From Brachycybe producta (lineage: Eukaryota; Arthropoda; Diplopoda; Playtdesmida; Andrognathidae): a stretch of 64,000 bases of DNA. Below are positions 49,288 to 60,257 of this stretch, piece after piece. The notes beneath the pieces are model-generated. The model was given only the letters and a program-made list of their open reading frames with translations. It ran no database searches and was not told where the DNA came from. A program made the translations under genes and the position numbers. The DNA is taken from contig JAUPFP010000040.1 of the NCBI GenBank assembly GCA_036925085.1, positions 1,190,884 through 1,254,883 on the forward strand, in the 5' to 3' direction. Each line of letters begins with the position of its first letter. Position 1 is the stretch's first letter.

Positions 49288-49392
49288 TTAATATGCTAGA
49301 GAAAAGTATTTATCAAACATTTGTTGTGAAAAATCTGCTGGACAAACAACACCTTGTTTTTTAAAAAGAAAAAGAGAAAGAAAATTCTAAAA
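49288..49392 (+). promoter_or_regulatory. Duplicated 5' flank/leader of paralogues 3 and 4
   Basis: About 105 bases immediately before the ATG are virtually identical to 52817-52921 ('atgctagagaaaagtattta', 'ttgttgtgaaaaatctgctg'). The conservation reflects recent duplication and possibly a retained promoter or leader; no TATA or initiator motif can be asserted. Confidence 0.6.
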
Positions 49393-52137
49393 ATGTCTTT
49401 GCAACTTTTCGAAATGCTCGAGACAGTAGAAAATCCCATTGGAGGTCAAAATATCACATCCTTCCAACGTAACTCGAACAGAACCATCATAAAGAATTTA
49501 CGCAAATATTGGAAACCAGCGCAGGCGAGTCTCGTGGTCGCTATCGGTTCCATGCTCATAGGTGCCAACTTCGGTTACCCGGCGTCTTCCATTTCTTACA
49601 TAAACTCTCACCTTAGTTCGTCCGAAGTAAATCCAGAAGAACAGTCTTGGCTTGCAAGTTTGCCCTTTCTAACTGGAGGTGCTGGTGCTCTCTTCGGTGG
49701 TCTCCTCATGGATGAAGGGGGCCGTAAAGTAATCATGCAGCTCGGAATACTTCCGCTCGGCTTCGGATGTCCCATCATTGCAGAAGCAGACTCCATAGTC
49801 GCAATGTACGTCGGAAGAGCCATCATCGGATTTAGCTTAGGACTCTTTTTATCCAATGCTCAAGTTTACATTTCAGAAATATCACCTCCTGAAATCCGTG
49901 GACATCTCATGTCTTTTCACCAACTTGCTCTCAATGTGGCATTTCTACTTATGTATGCTGTTGGAACTTACATCCAGGGGATAATTGCTGGCTTGTTGTT
50001 TCTTGTAATCTCCGCGTTACTGGTAAAAAAAATAATATATATGCAATTAAAAGGGACCATTAGGTGGTAGCTGGAGTTGTTGGACACGTCAAACTAGAAA
50101 AACAAACGAACATATAAAAACAATTTTCACAATGATATCTTTTACAATAAAACTTTAATGGTAATTTTAAAAAAAATCAAATTTTCAGGTTTTTTTTGGT
50201 TGGAAAACTTGTCTTCATTTGTTCGTTTACTCTTCTGATTTCAACCAACTGAATCTCGATACCCGCGGTACTCTTTGTAAACGTATCAAGTAGGGATGGG
50301 ACATTCGAATCCTCGAATTCTGCGAATCTTGCAAAAAATATTCGAGATTCGAAAACTCGAATCTCTTGGCGCTTTTTTTGTCTTTCTAATCCTAACCTTA
50401 AAAAATGTTAAAAACTTTGATAAAATTAGTTTTAACTCCATTGACGTCCAATAGAAGCGTTCACTAACAAACAAAACCGGCGAATGTTGCAATTTCGGTG
50501 GTACCCGGATGACGAATATCACCTTATGGCGACCCTAAGTGCCACACTATATTTTTTATTATTCATAATTTAATATTTAATAATATTTCATTTATTTGTA
50601 TCTTCTTAATGAATAATAATAGGATTCTTATACGAAGGATTCGAGAGATTCGAGATTCGGGAGATTCGAGGGATTAATTGAGACAATTTAGGATTCAGCC
50701 CAACTGTAGTATTAAGCCATATATGCCCAAACAACGTCTCTGAGTAGCACTGTAGCAGTAGGGTAAAAGGTGGATCCCCCTAAAAAGTAAGCAGATGAAA
50801 CTTTAACATAGAAAATTAATAGAAAAAAAATTTATAGAAAATTCACTGCACCGGTAAGTTTTTCTATTGTTTCGCAAATTACTGTTCTAACACGAAAAAT
50901 TAAAGATAGAAGTATGTAGTATCGCATCCGGGCTTTTGTTCGAAAAACAAACTTTAAAAAATTATAATCATTAAAATAAACATCATATGGTATGGCCCAC
51001 GGATATATCGGCACCTCGGCTGGAAAACCTGAAGTGCAAAAACCGTTTTAACAATATTCAGATAATTGGTTTATTTAGCTCCTCTACAATAGATTGCGAT
51101 AGAAAAAACAACAACTTTAAACTCATTTTCGCAAAAAAGTGTGTTTTTGAGTTGAGCTACTCTTCGTGGCCAAGGTTTGATATTTAAAATTCGCATTCAA
51201 ACCCATATGTCATCATGCAAACATATTCACTGTGTTTTTGTTTACATCCTTAAAACGGTCTTGTCTCTGCTAAAATACAAAAGAAGATTTAAAATTTGTT
51301 TTGATTTCACAGGTAGGCTTGTTGGAATTGATACCAGAATCGCCTCGATGGTTACTTATGAATGGCAAAGCAGAAGAAGCCGTCGCATCTTTAAACTGGC
51401 TCCGAGGGCTAGATATATCGAACCACGAAGCCGAAATCGCAGAGATCCGTGAAAGTCTGAAACAATCCTTCGTATCAGTTCCGTGGCTTGACTACTTACG
51501 GCCTCCTTTCTTGAAATACTTACTCGTCACCCAGTTTCTTTTTATTATTCATGAATTATCCGGAGTCAACGTCATCTGTCTCTACACAGTCAGCATCTTT
51601 CAGGCCTCTGGAAGTAGCTTGGACGCCAACATGCCAGTCGTCGTCGTCGGTGTTGTACTCATCGTAGGTTCGTGTATCTTTACAAGCATCGTCGACTACT
51701 TCGAACGCCGAACGTTCCTCTTGATCTCAAGCGTCACCGTAGGTGTCGGCATGGCTGCATTGGGAACTTGTATTAAAGTAAAAAGCCTCAACGAAAACTT
51801 TGCACAAGAATACCTTTTCTGGTTGCCACTTTTATCGGTGGCGGTGGCCACGTTCGGTTTCACCCTCGGAATCGGACCTCTGCCGTACGTTCTTACGAGC
51901 GAGCTCTTTTCGACACGAGCTCGAGGCGGAGCTAGCTGTTTGAGCGTCACCACTCTCTGTCTCTTCGGCTTCCTTACGACAAAGTTCTTCTTAAATGTCA
52001 GTGATGCGATCGGTGAATTCGGTGTCTTTTGGATCTGTGCCGGAGTCTGTATTTTGGGTGCCGTTGTTGCTTACTTTCTGGAGCCAAAAACTAAAGGAAA
52101 AATGCTTGAAAAGATCCACGATAATTTGGGACAGTGA
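49393..52137 (+). CDS. Tret1-like: Tret1-like sugar transporter, paralogue 3, two exons
   Basis: Exon 1 49393-50022 (210 codons) and exon 2 51313-52137 (274 aa plus stop); total 484 aa. Donor CTG|GTAAAA and acceptor TTTCACAG|GTAGGC, phase 0, intron 1290 nt at the same place as in paralogue 2. ATG 49393 is chosen by homology. Signatures: DEGGRKV after TM2, SEISPPEIRGHL, PESPRW, GPLPY, PKTKGKMLE. Departures: the TM7 motif reads IHELSGVN, replacing by His the glutamine that contacts sugar in GLUT1 (Q282 position); the loop 8 GRR is ERR; and the TM6 end IQGIIAGLLF differs from the PWNWLAI of other members. It is open throughout, so it is probably functional but may have altered specificity. Confidence 0.88.
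50291..50708. mobile_element. Family C MITE in paralogue 3 intron
   Basis: Starts TAGGGATGGGACATTCGAAT and ends near 'ggattcagcccaactgta'. Nearly full length, right end mutated. Confidence 0.75.
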
Positions 52138-52431
52138 CAAAGTGGAAATGCCCAAGATTTAACATTTACCACTGCAAAAATTGCATATAATTTCTATTTT
52201 TATGCATGAGGGTTGTCTGTCTGTCCGTAAATTTGGAGTGCAATAAGCACTCGGATCTTCTGTGAATCCACTGAGACAAAATAATACTTAAGTGATTGAA
52301 CAGCTACCTCTCTAGTTTCTAAAACACTTTATAATTACTCTCAATTTTGTTTCTGAAAAACAGAATACAGAGTTCAACGGGCTTTTACGACCACCATAGT
52401 TAAACAGCCTCAATTCAATTTGTGACCCAAG
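52138..52431. other. Intergenic between paralogues 3 and 4
   Basis: Includes a family P half-copy at about 52285-52350 ('gctacctctctagtttct'). No gene is visible. Confidence 0.5.
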
Positions 52432-52646
52432 AGCCAATTATGAAGTAATCATCATTAGAGCAACTGCAATTATGCTTTTTTTTTTCCTAATCAAAAAGGC
52501 TGGTTAGAAGCTATAGATGTCTGGTTACTATCCGTTGTCAGCTAGAAAGTTCAAGCCTCTAACTATTGTTTTTGATTGAAAAATAAAAAATCCTAATTGT
52601 TTTCGTTTGATCCCTAAAAAGCGGGATTGTTACTTCATAATTGGCT
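52432..52646. mobile_element. 215-bp MITE with 17-bp perfect inverted ends
   Basis: AGCCAATTATGAAGTAA at 52432-52448 is exactly complemented at 52630-52646. The interior and the adjacent bases to 52708 match 350-556. Confidence 0.75.
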
Positions 52647-52816
52647 GTAAGGCCACGGATTGAGAATATCAATCGCTTGATATTGCATAAAAATCCGATC
52701 CCAAATTATTAAACAATATATACTAATAACTTAATTACTTTAATAATTAAAAAAATTGTCAATTTTAAATAGACCCCTAATAGGATCCTGTATAGTATTT
52801 TTAATATGTTGCGACT

Positions 52817-52921
52817 TTAATATGCTAGAGAAAAGTATTTATCAAACATTTGTTGTGAAAAATCTGCTGGACAAACAACACCTTGTTTTTTAAAAAGAAA
52901 AAGAGAAAGAAAATTCTAAAA
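52817..52921 (+). promoter_or_regulatory. Duplicated 5' flank/leader of paralogue 4
   Basis: Near-identical to 49288-49392, ending in the purine-rich 'aaagaaaaagagaaag' just before the ATG. Confidence 0.6.
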
Positions 52922-54423
52922 ATGTCTTTGCAACTTTTCGAAATGCTCGAGACAGTAGAAAATCCCACTGGAGGCCAAAATATCACATCCTTCCAACGCG
53001 ACTCGGACAAAATCACCATAAAGAATTTACGCAAATATTGGAAGCCAGCACAGGCGAGTCTCGTGGTCGCCATCGGCTCGATTCTCATAGGTGCCAACCT
53101 CAGTTACCCACCAACTACCATTTCTTACATAAACTCTCACCTCAGTTCATTCAGAGTAAATTCAGAAGAACAGTCCTGGATTGCAAGTTTGTTCTTTCTG
53201 GCTGGAGGTGTAGGCTCTCGCTTCGGTGGTTTCCTCACGGATAAAGTGAGCCGTAAGCTAATCATGAAGCTCGGAACGCTCCCGCTCGTCTTCGGATGGA
53301 GCTTTGTCGCAGGAGCAGATTTCATAGACACTATGTACGCCGGAAGCATCATCAACGGATTCTGCTTCGGACTTTTTTTATCCAATGCCCAAGTTTACAT
53401 TTCAGAGATCTCACCTCCAGAAATCCGTGGACATCTCATGTCTTTTCACCAACTTGCTCTCAATGTGGCATTTCTACTTACGTATGTGGTCGGAACTTAC
53501 GTCCAGTCGAAATATTTCTGTTGGTTGTTTGTTATATTTTCCATATTACTGGTAAACAATTTTTTTTAATAATATTTCAAAGATGCCATTGTTATGAAAT
53601 TGTTTTGATTTCACAGATGGGCTTGTTGAATTCTATACCAGAATCGCCTCGATGGTTACTTATGCATGGAAAACAAGACGAAGCCGTCGTATCTTTAAAC
53701 TGGCTGCGAGGGCTAGACATATCGAAACACGAAGCCGAAATCGCAACAATCCACGAGTCTCTCAAACAATCCTCCGTACCAGTTCCATGGCTCGACTACT
53801 TACGGCCTCCTTTCTTGAAATACTTACTCGTCACCCAGTTTCTTTTTATTCTTCAGGAACTATCTGGAGTCAACATCATCCGTCTCTACACATTCAGCAT
53901 CTTTCAGGCCTCCGGAAGTAGCTTGGACGCCAACATGCAGACCATCGTTGTCGGTGTCGTATTCATCGTAGGTTCGTGCATCTTTACGAGCGCCGTCGAC
54001 AACTTCGAACGGCGAACGTTCCTCTTGATCTCTAGCGTCACCGTAGGTGTCGGTATGGCTGCACTAGGAACTTGGTTTAAAGTAAAAAGTCTCAACGAAA
54101 ACTTTGCACAAGAATACCTCTTTTGGCTGCCACTTTTATCGATGGCGGTGGCCACGTTCGGTTTCACCCTCGGAATCGGGCCTCTGCCATACGTTCTTAC
54201 GAGCGAGCTCTTTTCGACACGAGCTCGAGGGCGAGCTAGCAGTTGGGGGGTCATCACTCTGTGTCTTTTTGGCTGCCTTACGACAAAGTTCTTTATAAAT
54301 GTCAGTGATGCGATCGGTGAATTCGGTGCTTTTTGGATCTGTGCCGGAGTCTGTATTTTGGGTGCCGTTGTTGCTTATTTTCTGGAGCCAAAAACTAAAG
54401 GAAAAATGCTTGAAAATATCTAA
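52922..54423 (+). CDS. Tret1-like: Tret1-like sugar transporter, paralogue 4, two exons, early stop
   Basis: Exon 1 52922-53551 (210 codons) and exon 2 53617-54423 (268 aa plus stop); total 478 aa. The intron is only 65 nt (CTG|GTAAAC to TTTCACAG|ATGGGC), against 1290 nt in its closest relative, paralogue 3. Signatures: TDKVSRKL after TM2 (the usual Gly of the GRK motif is Ser), SEISPPEIRGHL, PESPRW, LQELSGVN, DNFERRTF, GPLPY and PKTKGKML. The sequence after KMLEN ends at TAA where paralogue 3 continues for six more residues (DNLGQ-type tail), so the last few residues are missing through a point change. All twelve membrane segments remain. It is probably a working gene with a trimmed tail. 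Confidence 0.88.
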
Positions 54424-55152
54424 GATAATTTGTGACAGTGACCCAATGCCCCAGGTTTAACATTTATTGCTGCAAGATTGCATCTAATTTCAAGTTATCA
54501 AATGTCATTTTGTAGATGTATTTCAATTGAAATGTATTGATTTGAATAACGATTTATTTAAATGATTTTTCTTCTTCTAGCAATTTGATCGAATACAGTG
54601 TGTCTCAAAAATTTATACCCACTATATGGTTGTTAATAAATGCCACGTTTATTTTTTTTTAAGAGAAAACTTGCAATAACGATTAGATATAACAGCATTG
54701 CATGTTTTATGTTTAAATTAGATGTGGGACGAATGCAGAATTTTCTCGATAACGATTCCTAAAAGGTTCTCGAGAATCCCTCGAATCTCAAATCTCTCGA
54801 TTCCTTCATATAAAAATCCTATATTATTCATTAAAAAGGTCGAAAGTTACTGACTCCATCTACTCTTCTGCAGAAAGCAATCATTTAATTTACACAATTG
54901 CTTTCTGCAGAAATTTAAATTTTGGCGACCTTTGATGAATTGATGAATTGGTGAACTTTCTATTTTTTCACCTTCTAGTAAGAAAATATCTTTCGATTTT
55001 AAACCTCCAGCCATAAAACACTTATTTTGAAGAACCCCCCCCCCCCCCCCCCAATCATTTACTTTTCTAGTTTCTAAAACATTTTCAATTCACTATATAG
55101 TCAATCTTCTGTCTCTTTTTGTGTGTGTGTGTTGTGTCCGCATGCAAAGAGT
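54424..55152. other. Intergenic between convergent transporter and channel genes
   Basis: Bases 54719-54838 are a family C fragment. At 54870-54912 'ctgcagaaagcaat' is perfectly answered by 'attgctttctgcag'. A poly(C) tract lies at 55037-55052 and a GT run near 55121-55134. Confidence 0.6.
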
Positions 55153-58100
55153 TTACGAAGAAGTGTGTTCCACCGAAGGCAACTTAGATTTGACTCTAAT
55201 CGTGTAAACTGGCGTCTTGACCACTTGCTGTGGCATTACATCCGTTCTGAAGGTCTCACCACGACGAAACAGCATCCGTGTTAGTAAAAAACCAAGTTCG
55301 ATAAGTTCAGCTAATGAGATTATACTGACTCCGACCCAAAGACCAATGTTGCCTCCGAGGATTCCCAGCAAATCGGCCACCTTAAAGAGGGCCACACAAT
55401 TTGAATTTGCACATTTTTTTTTCTCTCATAAGAAATCACTATTAAGTGACTTAACTGTATACTTGGATTCTTCAGTTATGCCTTCAACAACGTTATTTGT
55501 GGGTGTCAGTTGCAGCATAGACACAGATTCATTACGCAATTCTTCACTACAGAAAAACAAAAAACAAAAAAAACTTTATTAAGATGGGTTTTATTAGAGG
55601 TGGGACGAAACCTAAATTTTCTCGATTCCGAATCCTAAAAGGTTCTCTCGAATCTCCAGAATCTCGAATCTCTCGAATCCTTCATATAAGAATTCCATAT
55701 TATTATTTAAGAAGATACAAATAAAGGAAATCATATTAAATATTAAATTATTAATAATAAAAAACACAGTGTGGCTTCACTCAGGGTCAGGCCACAAGGT
55801 GATGATATTGAGTGATCCGGGTACAACACCGAAATTGCAACAATCGCCGGTTTTTATTTTTAGTGAACGCTTCTATTGGACGTCAATGGAGTTAAAACTA
55901 ATTTTACCAAAATTTTTAACAGTTTTTTTAAGGTTAGGATTCGAAAGATTCGAAAGACGAAAAACGTTCAAAGATTCGAGTTTTCGAATCTCGAATATTT
56001 TTCAAGATTCGCGGGATTCGAAGATTCGAATTTCCCCATCCCTAATTTTTATTAGAGGTGGAACGAATCCTAAATGGGAGTTCGATTATATGAACTTTTA
56101 ATTATCGGAACTATGCATGTCCGAAATTAGTTCCAATAATTGACGTTCAACTGTAACATAAAACTTTTTTTTTTAGAAACAATAAACAATAAAAATAATA
56201 AAAGAAACAAACTCAGAAGAAAACTGACCCAAGATTTCTTGAATTGGAACTCTGTTCGGAATCATCATCTAACATTGAAGCTTCAACCAAATTCTATAAA
56301 AAAGAATAAAAAATATTCAACAATAATTTCACTGAAAAACAACATCAAAACTCACCTCCAAAATGAGTGACATCGTGTTAATACCATATCGCATATTAAT
56401 ATCGCTAAATTACACAAAAAAAAAGTACATATTTATTGCATTTTTCGAAAGTTATGCAACAACAAAAATAATAATATAATAGAAACAGAAATCTGGTTAT
56501 TCTTTTGTTTCAGAAAAGTAATATTGGAACAAGAAATTTAAAGTGTTTTAGAAACTAGAGTAACTATCATATTAGTTAACTCTCCTGTTGATATATCTTT
56601 CAAAACTAAACTTATTTTCAGTTTGAAAATGACAACATTTTTAGTTTTTTTTAAATGGAGAATTTGAAATTTGAAGTGATTCGTTTACTCTTCTAGTTTC
56701 TATTGCACTTTTAAATTTCTTCTCCTGAACTTCTGCTTTTGAATAGCTAAATAACCAAGAAATCTATTTCCAACTGTTGTCTTTCGATTGCGTATTTTAC
56801 AATGACTGTTTATGATTAGTTACAAAACACCTTAAAACAGGATTTTTCAATAAAATTCTAACATATTTAATTTTAAACAATAGACTGTCAAAGTCAGGTA
56901 TGAAATATTTGGAGTTCTGAGCAGGGTGGCTTGGTTTTAACCACTTGGTTTTAACCACTTGGTTTTAACCAAAGACAACTAATTACAGGCAAGTGCACCC
57001 AGCAGTAAAAATGTTGTTTGCCCCGCCCTTTTATGAGCGTCATCAATTTCTAATTGGTTTGTTATACTTGGTCTGATGTCACATGCCCCGCCTTTTTCCA
57101 TTTCTAATTGGTTGACATTTGGTTTGACGCTCATAAAAGGTCGAGGCCAACAAAATTTTACTACTGGGCACACTTGCCTGTCAACTAATTTTATTTCATT
57201 TTTTTTGTAAACTGTATTGAATGTATTGGTTTTTAAATATGCAAACAATAATTAAGACTTCCTTCCCACAATATGCTTCACTACATACTGTAGGTCATAC
57301 TGTGACTCACAAAGGTCGTGAGAGTCGCAGATTGTAACAGAAGGTTTTATGTCTATGTTAATCACTGCTGCTCGCTCACACACGATTTGGGTTAATATGG
57401 TATTATTAGTTTAATTACTTTAATATTTATATTACATTAGTATTTGATCTTTGCATAAAAAAAAGGAAAATATGCAAAAATATACTGAAGTGTATATTTT
57501 TGCATATTTTCCACAAAAAACCAGCCATCCTCAATTTCTGAGAACCCGGTATTTTACGAATCTATACGAAATATGACAAGACTGTATACATGTACAACAT
57601 ACTTGCAAGACGTGACGCAAAAGTTGCGTATCTCATCAACGGTTCTATCATCCAAATTGGAACAATTACTCCAACAACCTTAGAAGAAACGAACAAGAAT
57701 AAAATGATGTCAAGTTATAAATAATGAAATCTTGGATTCGCCACTGATAGAAGAAGACAATTTTTTTTTAAAAAATGTCAATGCATTGAAGGTGGCTGAA
57801 TTCTTCAAGTTAAACACGTTTTTCAGGAAAAAAACACAAAAAATTACAAAAAAATTCAAAGTATTTTATAAACTAGAATAGGTCTAGTTTGTGATAATTA
57901 GGGCCAACGGTTTTATGCCCTAAAAATCAAAGAAATATGCTGCCATAAATCCGAAAATATGCCCACAAAATATGCACTATTGGATATCATTTGCACAATA
58001 ATTTTTTGGGGGGATTGCAATACACAACAAAAAACATTCTCATTTTTTCAAATTTAAAATTATGCAGATTGATATGGAGTAGTGCTTTATACACAGGCAT

Positions 58101-59662
58101 TTAGAAATCGGTACGAACACAAGTTGGCTCCGCCCTTTTTATGACGACCGGGAACTTCTAATCGGTTGGTTGTGTGGTTCGATGTTGAAATGGGCAGAGC
58201 ATGTGACGGCAGACTACATAACCAACCAATTAGAAGTTGCCGGTCGTCATAAAAAGGGCAGAGCCAACTTGTGTTCGTCCCGATTTCTAAACGCCTGTGC
58301 TTTATACTTAGAGAAAGTACGTTCTACATCACAAGATGTAACTGGTGCCGCTTAAAACAAGCAATATCAGAAATAGACAAACTGATATCTTCATTAAGAA
58401 TTTCACCATTCAAAACTGCACAAATCTTCTGGAGCTCTTTTATAGCCTTTATTTTTTGTAATACAGTTGACAATTTCTTTGTTGCTTCTTTGGAAGTATT
58501 ACCAGTAGCACATTTTAAATTGTCTTGCAGTTTTTCAATGACTGGAAATTTGTTCAATTTCTTGAACTAAAATAGAAAAATCCTAATTTTTTCTAGAAAA
58601 AAAGTGTTAAATATGCCCTTAACATGTAAAATTCCCAAAATATGCATGCAAAATACAAATACCCTTAAATATGCAATTATATGCAAAATAAAACTAGCGT
58701 TATTCGACTTCATATCACATGAATTGTGCTTAAATCTGACACAGCATGAAATATAAAGCAGCAAAAAGAATATGCATTTTCATAAAACCGTTGGCCCTAG
58801 TGATAATGTTAAACGTATTTTTCATGATGATATCTTTGAAAATAAACTTTTTATGACAGTTTGAAGAATGGCGAAAATAGTTTATCAATGAAAAAACCAA
58901 AAAAATGGTTTATTTTTCAAACTGAACTATAAAATGTTTTATTTTTAAAGATATTGCCATAAAAAACATTTTAGCATAATCTTCCACCATTCTAGTTTTG
59001 TAAATAATTTAAATTTAATCATAATGTTGTTCCTGAAAAAAAAAGTTTAATTGATGTGTATGGGCTCCAAAACAACTTCCCGGTCATAGCTCCCCTGAGA
59101 CATAAACATGACGTTTATAAATGTGTACGTGGCCCAAACCTGGGGTGTACTTGAGGCTATTTTCCACACCCAATGTTGCCATTTTCAAATTTAGCCTTTA
59201 TCACTCGCCCCTCCTTCTCTATGAAACACTCCCGTGGGCGCCACTGCTTGCGTTCTTTGCATTAAAGGTGGGTACACATTTCAGCGCGAACGGAAACGAG
59301 GCAAGACGAGGACGCATGAGCACGCAAACTGCCTCGGCAGCAATTCGAACCGTGTCGTGGTACCTCAAAGGCAATCGGTTCTCTCTGGCGATTTTATTTG
59401 GAATGAGGCATTTAACGCCTCGTCTTGCCTCGTTTGCATTCGATCTCAGATATGTGTTACATGTACCTTACGTTATAGTCATTTTCATTTCGTGCAAATT
59501 GCACGACGGGCATACTAACAAAAAAAACCTTTACTAACCCCACGAAGTACAGAACACATTCCTCGGATCTTCTATTTTTTCCACAAGGTTATGATATGGA
59601 ACACTTGCATGAAGACAACCTCTTTGCAAACCCAAATGGTTCTCCTTGTAGAATATGCACGA
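55153..59662 (-). CDS. DEG/ENaC sodium channel (pickpocket/ASIC-like), C-terminal exons
   Basis: Exons on the minus strand: 59662-59539, 57678-57603, 56404-56356, 56293-56229, 55546-55456 and 55380-55153. All phases match, giving about 210 aa; the N-terminus lies further upstream or outside the window. Late extracellular cysteines (GCWSNCSN, NFCVTSCND followed by MRYG) correspond to the CxxPC-RYG region of ASICs. The last two exons read SKYTVADLLGILGGNIGLWVG and then VSIISLAELIELG, the signature of the second membrane segment and selectivity region (GxS here is GVS). A 40-residue cytoplasmic tail follows. The family forms amiloride-sensitive trimeric cation channels. Introns are 75, 682, 62, 1198 and 1860 nt; the long ones contain MITEs. 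The first exon listed is supported only by phase and a Cys-rich frame, so it is the least certain. Confidence 0.75.
55595..56044. mobile_element. Family C MITE in DEG/ENaC intron
   Basis: Starts TAGAGGTGGGACGAAACC and ends with the inverse of TAGGGATGGGG. Flanks 'ggttttat' and 'atttttat' agree at 6 of 8 positions. A second partial end (TAGAGGTGGAACG) follows at 56053. Confidence 0.8.
56510..56984. repeat. Family P copy and intronic AT-rich DNA
   Basis: Bases 56520-56765 form a family P foldback. Bases 56930-56970 hold three tandem 'ttggttttaaccac' units. Confidence 0.6.
56985..57181. mobile_element. Family B MITE, copy 5, with exact 9-bp target duplication
   Basis: CAACTAATT lies at 56976-56984 and 57182-57190. 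Ends are ACAGGCAAGTGCACCCAGCA and its inverse. It lies in a DEG/ENaC intron. Confidence 0.88.
57899..58799. mobile_element. 901-bp hAT element with perfect ends and 8-bp target duplication
   Basis: The ends are TAGGGCCAACGGTTTTATG and its exact inverse. GTGATAAT is duplicated at 57891-57898 and 58800-58807. A minus-strand frame at 58557-58324 (about 77 aa, starting MNKFPVIEKLQ) could be a relic of transposase but is not recognisable with confidence. The element is therefore non-autonomous or internally deleted. It carries a younger family A insertion. Confidence 0.88.
58093..58298. mobile_element. Family A MITE, copy 5, nested in the hAT element, exact 9-bp duplication
   Basis: GCTTTATAC is present at 58084-58092 and 58299-58307. 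The arms are near-perfect complements ('agttggctccgcccttttta' and its inverse). Confidence 0.9.
59266..59450. repeat. GC-richer foldback in DEG/ENaC intron
   Basis: 'cgaggcaagacgagg' at 59297-59311 is exactly complemented at 59418-59432. Longer imperfect pairing surrounds it. Confidence 0.7.
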
Positions 59663-60257
59663 CTTAAGAAAAAAATTAACAAAAACGGTTCAAAACAGAA
59701 TTAGGCCTAGTTCACCCAATTGAAGTAATGCAGAAGCAATGCAAGCTATGGCACATTCTACTTGCACATATCACACATCACCGAAGTATTGTCAATTTTA
59801 ATTTGTGAATTTAAACAATACACATGCGTAACCGAGAGCATCTTTGCATTGCTTCGGCATTACTTCTAGAATCCGAATCGGTTCTCGAATCTCTCGAATC
59901 CTTCAAATAAAGAATCCTATATTATTCATTAAGAAGATACAAATAAATAAAATAATATTAAATATTGAATTTTTAATAAAAAACACAGTGTGACTTCACT
60001 CAGGGTCAGATCACAAGGTAATATTGAGACGTTTTGGGCCCGCCACTTTATTTTTATTCTAGCATTCTAGCGTTTCAACTTGTGTTTCACCTTGTATTTT
60101 TGTTGTAGCTTCTGGGCCACTCGGTACTTTTGCGTGCCAATTGACCCAGATTCTATTTTTGTACTCGACCTTTTCGTTTCCTCCTCATGTAACTTCCACA
60201 TGAGTGGGTTTTATGTAATTTTAATTTTGTTTTTGTTTTCTTCTCTTATCACTTAGG
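59663..60257. repeat. Foldback and family C fragment upstream of the channel exon
   Basis: 'gaagtaatgcagaagcaatg' at about 59721 is answered by the inverse at 59848-59868, and 59868-60027 is a truncated family C copy. Bases 60028-60257 have no identified feature. Confidence 0.6.

Larger units (their letters stand above)
57789..59050. mobile_element. Family D MITE interrupted by a hAT element
   Basis: The left part 57789-57898 ('ggtggctgaatt', 'tattttataaactagaata') and right part 58800-59050 ('catgatgatatctttg', 'ttcaaactgaactataaaa') are the two halves of one family D copy, as comparison with 23535-24105 shows. Confidence 0.8.
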
